Shown: positions 53,572 to 56,527 of the stretch, piece by piece | How positions within the stretch are numbered: position 1 is the stretch's first letter | Layout: each line of letters begins with the position of its first letter | From: Caldilineaceae bacterium SB0664_bin_27 | Lineage (GTDB): Bacteria > Chloroflexota > Anaerolineae > Caldilineales > Caldilineaceae | Reading direction: 5' to 3' | DNA length: 56,527 nt | Assembly: GCA_009838625.1 (NCBI GenBank) | Contig: VXRG01000114.1 | Span: 1 to 56,527 of the forward strand | Program-made: the position numbers and the translations under genes | The notes under the pieces: generated by a model | Database searches by the model: none | Told to the model about the DNA's origin: nothing | The model's input: the letters and a program-made list of their open reading frames with translations, nothing else

Positions 53572-55920
53572 ATGCTTCACTCACTTCGAATTCTCACATC
53601 GCTTCTGGCAATTCTGTTCCTCCTCGCCGCTTGCACCCCAGTCGCGCCTTCAAGTGTCCAGCCAGACCAGGAGGCGTCACCCTCCGACACGCCGGTCCAG
53701 GTCGTGGCAACCACCAACTTTGTGGCCGATTGGGCCAGGGTGGTAGGTGGAAGCAGAGTAGAGGTCTTCGGCCTGCTTCCGGTAGGCGGCGACCCGCACA
53801 CCTTTCTGCCAGGCGCTCGCGACGTTGCCAGGGTAGCTGACGCCGATCTTGTGTTGACTGTCGGTCTCGGCCTGGAGGCCGACTGGCTGCAGGATCTGTT
53901 ACACAACGCTAGTGCAGATGAATCCAGGATCGTCGCGCTTGGTGATGGAGTCGATCCGATCGAGTTCGCCATGGCCGATATGCATGGCGACCACGACGAC
54001 CACGACGACTACGACGACCATGGCGACCATGATGACGACCATGGCGACCATGATGACGACCACGGCGACCATGACGACGACCACGGCGACCATGACGAGA
54101 TGATCAGGGGGCGCTTGCTCGTCGCGGATGCGGTAGAAGCACACCTCTCCGTCATCGATCTTTCGACCGGTGACGTTGACAGCGGAATCTTCGCGGTCGC
54201 CGCGCCCCGCGCCACCGTGCACCCCAGCCCCGCTCACCGCTACGCCATCGTCCTCGCCCGCGGGCCGGAGGACGGCGACGACCGGATCCACATCTTCGAC
54301 AGCGGCGTCTTCCTCGTCGAGCACGGCGATCACTACGACCTCGTCACCCAACCCGTCTCCCGTCACGCGTTGGAAATCGCTGACGAGCAGCCGGTCCATT
54401 ACGTCAACAGCCACGGCTGGACCGCGATCTTCGCAGACATCAACGGTCATGCCATCCTGATCAACGAGGCAGACCTGGCGAACTCACGCGGCGACTATGA
54501 GCCGGTCGTGCTTGAGGCCGGACCGCAGCATGGCGCCGCGCTTGTCATCTCCGACGAGCACGTCGTCATTACCACGAAGAATCCCGACTACCCCGAGAAT
54601 TCCGACGACAGCCTGCCTGTTGGCGTGGAAGTTCGCGACTTCAGTGATCAAGTCGTCTACGACGCCAGCAATCGCTCATGCCCGGGCATGCACGGTGAAT
54701 CCCACAATGAGCATGGCGTCGCCTTAGGATGCACCGGCGGCGTGCTCTTCCTCCACACTCACGATGGCGAGTTCGAGCACGAGTTCATCGCCAATCCGCC
54801 AGAGATGCGAGAAGACTCTCGGATCGGGGCGGTCTACGGTCACCACCACGTCGAGCATTTCTTCGGCAAGGCCTCCTACTACGACGGTCAGGGCTTCGCC
54901 GACGATGGCATTTGGCTGATCGACGTGGACCACAGCGAAATGCGCCAGGTGTTCAGCGAGCCAAGCGTTTCCACGAAGTTCTCCAGCGATGGCGAACTGC
55001 TCTACGTGCTCGGCACTGACGGCGTTCTGCACGCGCTCGACGCGCATGACGGCGAACTGCTTGAGACCATGGAGTTGGTCGGGCCTGGTGATGCCGGTCG
55101 TCCCGCCTTCATCGTTGTTGGCGAGTGGCTCTACGTCGCCGACCCCAACAGCGGCCACGTCTTCGCCGTCCACCTTGAAGAGATGGAGATCGAGGAGGAG
55201 TGGGAAGTCGGCGGCGCACCGTCGAGCCTGGCGTTCGTCGGACTCGTCGACTCGGGCGGCGCGCCCGATGAAGGCCATGACGACCATGACGACCACGGCG
55301 ATGATGACGACGACCATGGCGACCATGATGACCACGGCGATGACGACGACGACCACAGTGACCATGACGGCCATGAAGGGCACCACCACGGCCCTCTGGA
55401 TCCCCACTTCTGGTTCGATCCGATCCGGGTGAAGATCGCGGTCAACGAGATAGCCGCCCAGCTTTCGGCCATCGACCCTGAAGGCGCGGAGACCTACCTG
55501 CGGAACGCCTCTGAGTATGGGAAGCAGCTCGACGAGCTTCACGCCTGGACCCTGGAACAGATCAGTGCCGTGGCGCCGGAGCGCAGACTGCTGGTTACAT
55601 CACACGACGCCTTCTCCTACTTCGCAGAGTTGTATGGGTTCGAGGTAATTGGACTGGTTATACCCTCTCTTGCGACGCACGTGGAGCCCTCCGCGGAGCA
55701 CATGGCGGCACTGGTCGACGTGGTACGGGAACACGACTTGCCGGCCCTGTTTGGCGAGACGACAGTCAGCGAGAGGCTGGCGCAAACCATAGCAACCGAG
55801 ACTGGCGCGCAGCTGTTCCGGCTCTATTCCGGTTCGCTTGGGCCGGAGGGCAGCGGCGCTGACACCTACCTTGGCATGGTGCGTGCGAATGTGGAACGCA
55901 TCGTTGAGGCTCTGAAATGA
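53572..55920 (+). CDS. Zinc ABC solute-binding lipoprotein (AztC/ZnuA-type) with inserted AztD-like metallochaperone propeller
   Basis: This 782-residue lipoprotein (lipobox LLAAC, Cys21) is more than twice the usual ZnuA/AztC length. Residues 42-132 are the N-terminal cluster A-I lobe with GGDPHTFLP (His76). Residues 137-176 are a His/Asp repeat. Residues about 179-560 match the AztD-type zinc chaperone propeller: LLVADAVEAHLSVIDLSTG, IFDSGVFLVEHGDHYD, and Cys370/Cys387 in CPGMHGESHNEHG to LGC. A second His/Asp repeat is 568-606. The C-terminal lobe has DPHFWFDP (His612), SHDAFSYFAE (His678), and Glu729 or Asp764. All expected metal ligands survive. It should capture and deliver periplasmic-side zinc to an ABC permease and is coupled (ATGA) to the next ATPase gene. 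Confidence 0.88.
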   Translation: MLHSLRILTSLLAILFLLAACTPVAPSSVQPDQEASPSDTPVQVVATTNFVADWARVVGGSRVEVFGLLPVGGDPHTFLPGARDVARVADADLVLTVGLGLEADWLQDLLHNASADESRIVALGDGVDPIEFAMADMHGDHDDHDDYDDHGDHDDDHGDHDDDHGDHDDDHGDHDEMIRGRLLVADAVEAHLSVIDLSTGDVDSGIFAVAAPRATVHPSPAHRYAIVLARGPEDGDDRIHIFDSGVFLVEHGDHYDLVTQPVSRHALEIADEQPVHYVNSHGWTAIFADINGHAILINEADLANSRGDYEPVVLEAGPQHGAALVISDEHVVITTKNPDYPENSDDSLPVGVEVRDFSDQVVYDASNRSCPGMHGESHNEHGVALGCTGGVLFLHTHDGEFEHEFIANPPEMREDSRIGAVYGHHHVEHFFGKASYYDGQGFADDGIWLIDVDHSEMRQVFSEPSVSTKFSSDGELLYVLGTDGVLHALDAHDGELLETMELVGPGDAGRPAFIVVGEWLYVADPNSGHVFAVHLEEMEIEEEWEVGGAPSSLAFVGLVDSGGAPDEGHDDHDDHGDDDDDHGDHDDHGDDDDDHSDHDGHEGHHHGPLDPHFWFDPIRVKIAVNEIAAQLSAIDPEGAETYLRNASEYGKQLDELHAWTLEQISAVAPERRLLVTSHDAFSYFAELYGFEVIGLVIPSLATHVEPSAEHMAALVDVVREHDLPALFGETTVSERLAQTIATETGAQLFRLYSGSLGPEGSGADTYLGMVRANVERIVEALK
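53983..54099 (+). repeat. Tandem repeat encoding first His/Asp-rich tract
   Basis: Near-perfect repeats of CATGATGACGACCATGGCGAC encode HGDHDDD units (residues 138-176 of the zinc-binding protein). It is a metal-binding loop region and prone to length change. Confidence 0.85.
55273..55389 (+). repeat. Tandem repeat encoding second His/Asp-rich tract
   Basis: Repeats of GACCATGACGACCACGGCGA-type units encode HDDHGDDDDD units (residues 568-606). It lies immediately before the DPHFWFDP zinc ligand segment. Confidence 0.85.
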
Positions 55921-56527
55921 ACACTGCCCATTACCCGCACGCCGCCAGAATGTCGCTTCAGGACGTGACCGTCGAGTTCGATGGGCACAAGGCCCTGAGC
56001 GGCGTCAGCTTCGACGTAGGCGCGGGCACGCTGATGGGCGTTGTAGGACCGAACGGCGCCGGCAAAAGCACGCTGTTCAATGCGATTGCCGGGCTCCTCC
56101 CGGTCCGCCGGGGGAAGGTTACCCTTCACCGTGTGGACCAGGGAAGCGGCGCCTTGGCCTACGTGCCTCAGCGAGAGAGCGTCAACTGGCGGTTCCCCGT
56201 GACCGCCATGGACGTTGTCATGATGGGCCGCTGCTGCAGACTGGGATGGTGCCGGCGTCCCGGGAAGAGAGATCGCGAGCTTGTCGACGACTGCCTGTGC
56301 CGCGTGGGTCTGTCGGACCATCGCTCCGCTCTGATGACCGAGCTTTCGGGAGGGCAGAGGCAGAGGGTATTCGTAGCCAGGGCGCTCACCCAGGAGGCGA
56401 GTGTGCTTCTTCTGGATGAGGCCTTCAGCGGCGTTGACGCCGGCGCGCAGGAGGGCCTCGTAGAGGTCCTCCAAACGGTGCGCAATGAAGGACGCATTGT
56501 CCTGCTGGCGACCCACGACCTGACCAA
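55917..56527 (+). CDS. Zinc/manganese-type ABC ATPase (AztA/ZnuC-like), 3' end outside window
   Basis: About 203 codons are present before the window ends. The protein begins MNTAHYPHAARMSLQDVTVE and has Walker A GPNGAGKST, Q-loop YVPQRESVNW, signature LSGGQRQRV, Walker B VLLLDEAFSGVDAG and H-loop ATHD. Walker B reads DEAF instead of the usual DEPF. Its ATG overlaps the stop of the zinc-binding-protein gene by four bases, so they are translationally coupled. The permease should follow beyond the window. Confidence 0.9.
   Translation, partial: MNTAHYPHAARMSLQDVTVEFDGHKALSGVSFDVGAGTLMGVVGPNGAGKSTLFNAIAGLLPVRRGKVTLHRVDQGSGALAYVPQRESVNWRFPVTAMDVVMMGRCCRLGWCRRPGKRDRELVDDCLCRVGLSDHRSALMTELSGGQRQRVFVARALTQEASVLLLDEAFSGVDAGAQEGLVEVLQTVRNEGRIVLLATHDLT

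Noticed and set aside
53983-54099. CRISPR-like regular repeats
   Set aside because: Repeat units have no unique spacers, stay in frame and encode a His/Asp-rich metal-binding loop.

Overview
The window is a high-GC, gene-dense chromosomal stretch with no rRNA, tRNA, transposase, integrase or CRISPR array that I can recognise. Protein style suggests an uncultured Chloroflexota, probably Caldilineales/Anaerolineae-like: Tat-type lipoprotein peptide-binding proteins ending in LAACGAG, long dipeptide-type permeases, many phytanoyl-CoA dioxygenases and sulfatases, and short purine-rich and CCACTGACCACT-type repeats between genes. This assignment is inference from sequence style, not a search.

Region 1 (about 0.9-33.8 kb) reads as a catabolic and uptake locus for a sulfated or modified sugar or cyclitol. 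It holds a DegT-type aminotransferase, three phytanoyl-CoA dioxygenase family proteins, an inositol-dehydrogenase-like Gfo/Idh oxidoreductase, and three paralogous beta-propeller glycosidase-like proteins, the third broken by an in-frame TAG. It also holds two type I sulfatases, an alpha/beta-hydrolase, a nitrilase-type amidase, an SDR dehydrogenase and an MFS carrier. Two oligopeptide-type ABC importers serve it: the first has no ATPases, the second is complete. A lipoprotein and an OmpR-type two-component system sit in the middle.

Region 2 (33.8-39.4 kb) has an LLM flavin/F420 oxidoreductase, purN, a diacylglycerol glycosyltransferase, and a toxin-antitoxin island. The first module (RHH antitoxin plus PIN toxin) lies between two 76-bp direct copies of the glycosyltransferase 3' end. 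Two orphan antitoxins and a HigBA pair follow.

Region 3 (39.4-49 kb, minus strand) is a tight operon: a sulfite-oxidase-like molybdoenzyme, a GTP cyclohydrolase II/RibD-reductase fusion, an MDR dehydrogenase, a 6-pyruvoyl-tetrahydropterin-synthase-like protein lacking the catalytic Cys, a GT4 glycosyltransferase and a methyltransferase. It looks like a pathway for a glycosylated, methylated pterin or pyrimidine. Upstream lie fabF, a YgeW-like carbamoyltransferase and a carbamate kinase.

Region 4 (49-56.5 kb) has two metal-uptake-type operons that share a duplicated promoter, operator, leader and signal-peptide cassette. The first is a nickel/peptide-type importer (binding protein plus two permeases). 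The second starts with a very unusual 782-residue zinc-binding protein: a ZnuA/AztC-type solute-binding protein with an AztD-like zinc metallochaperone propeller inserted in its His/Asp-rich loop. An ABC ATPase follows and is cut by the window end. This fusion and its shared regulatory cassette are the most novel items here.
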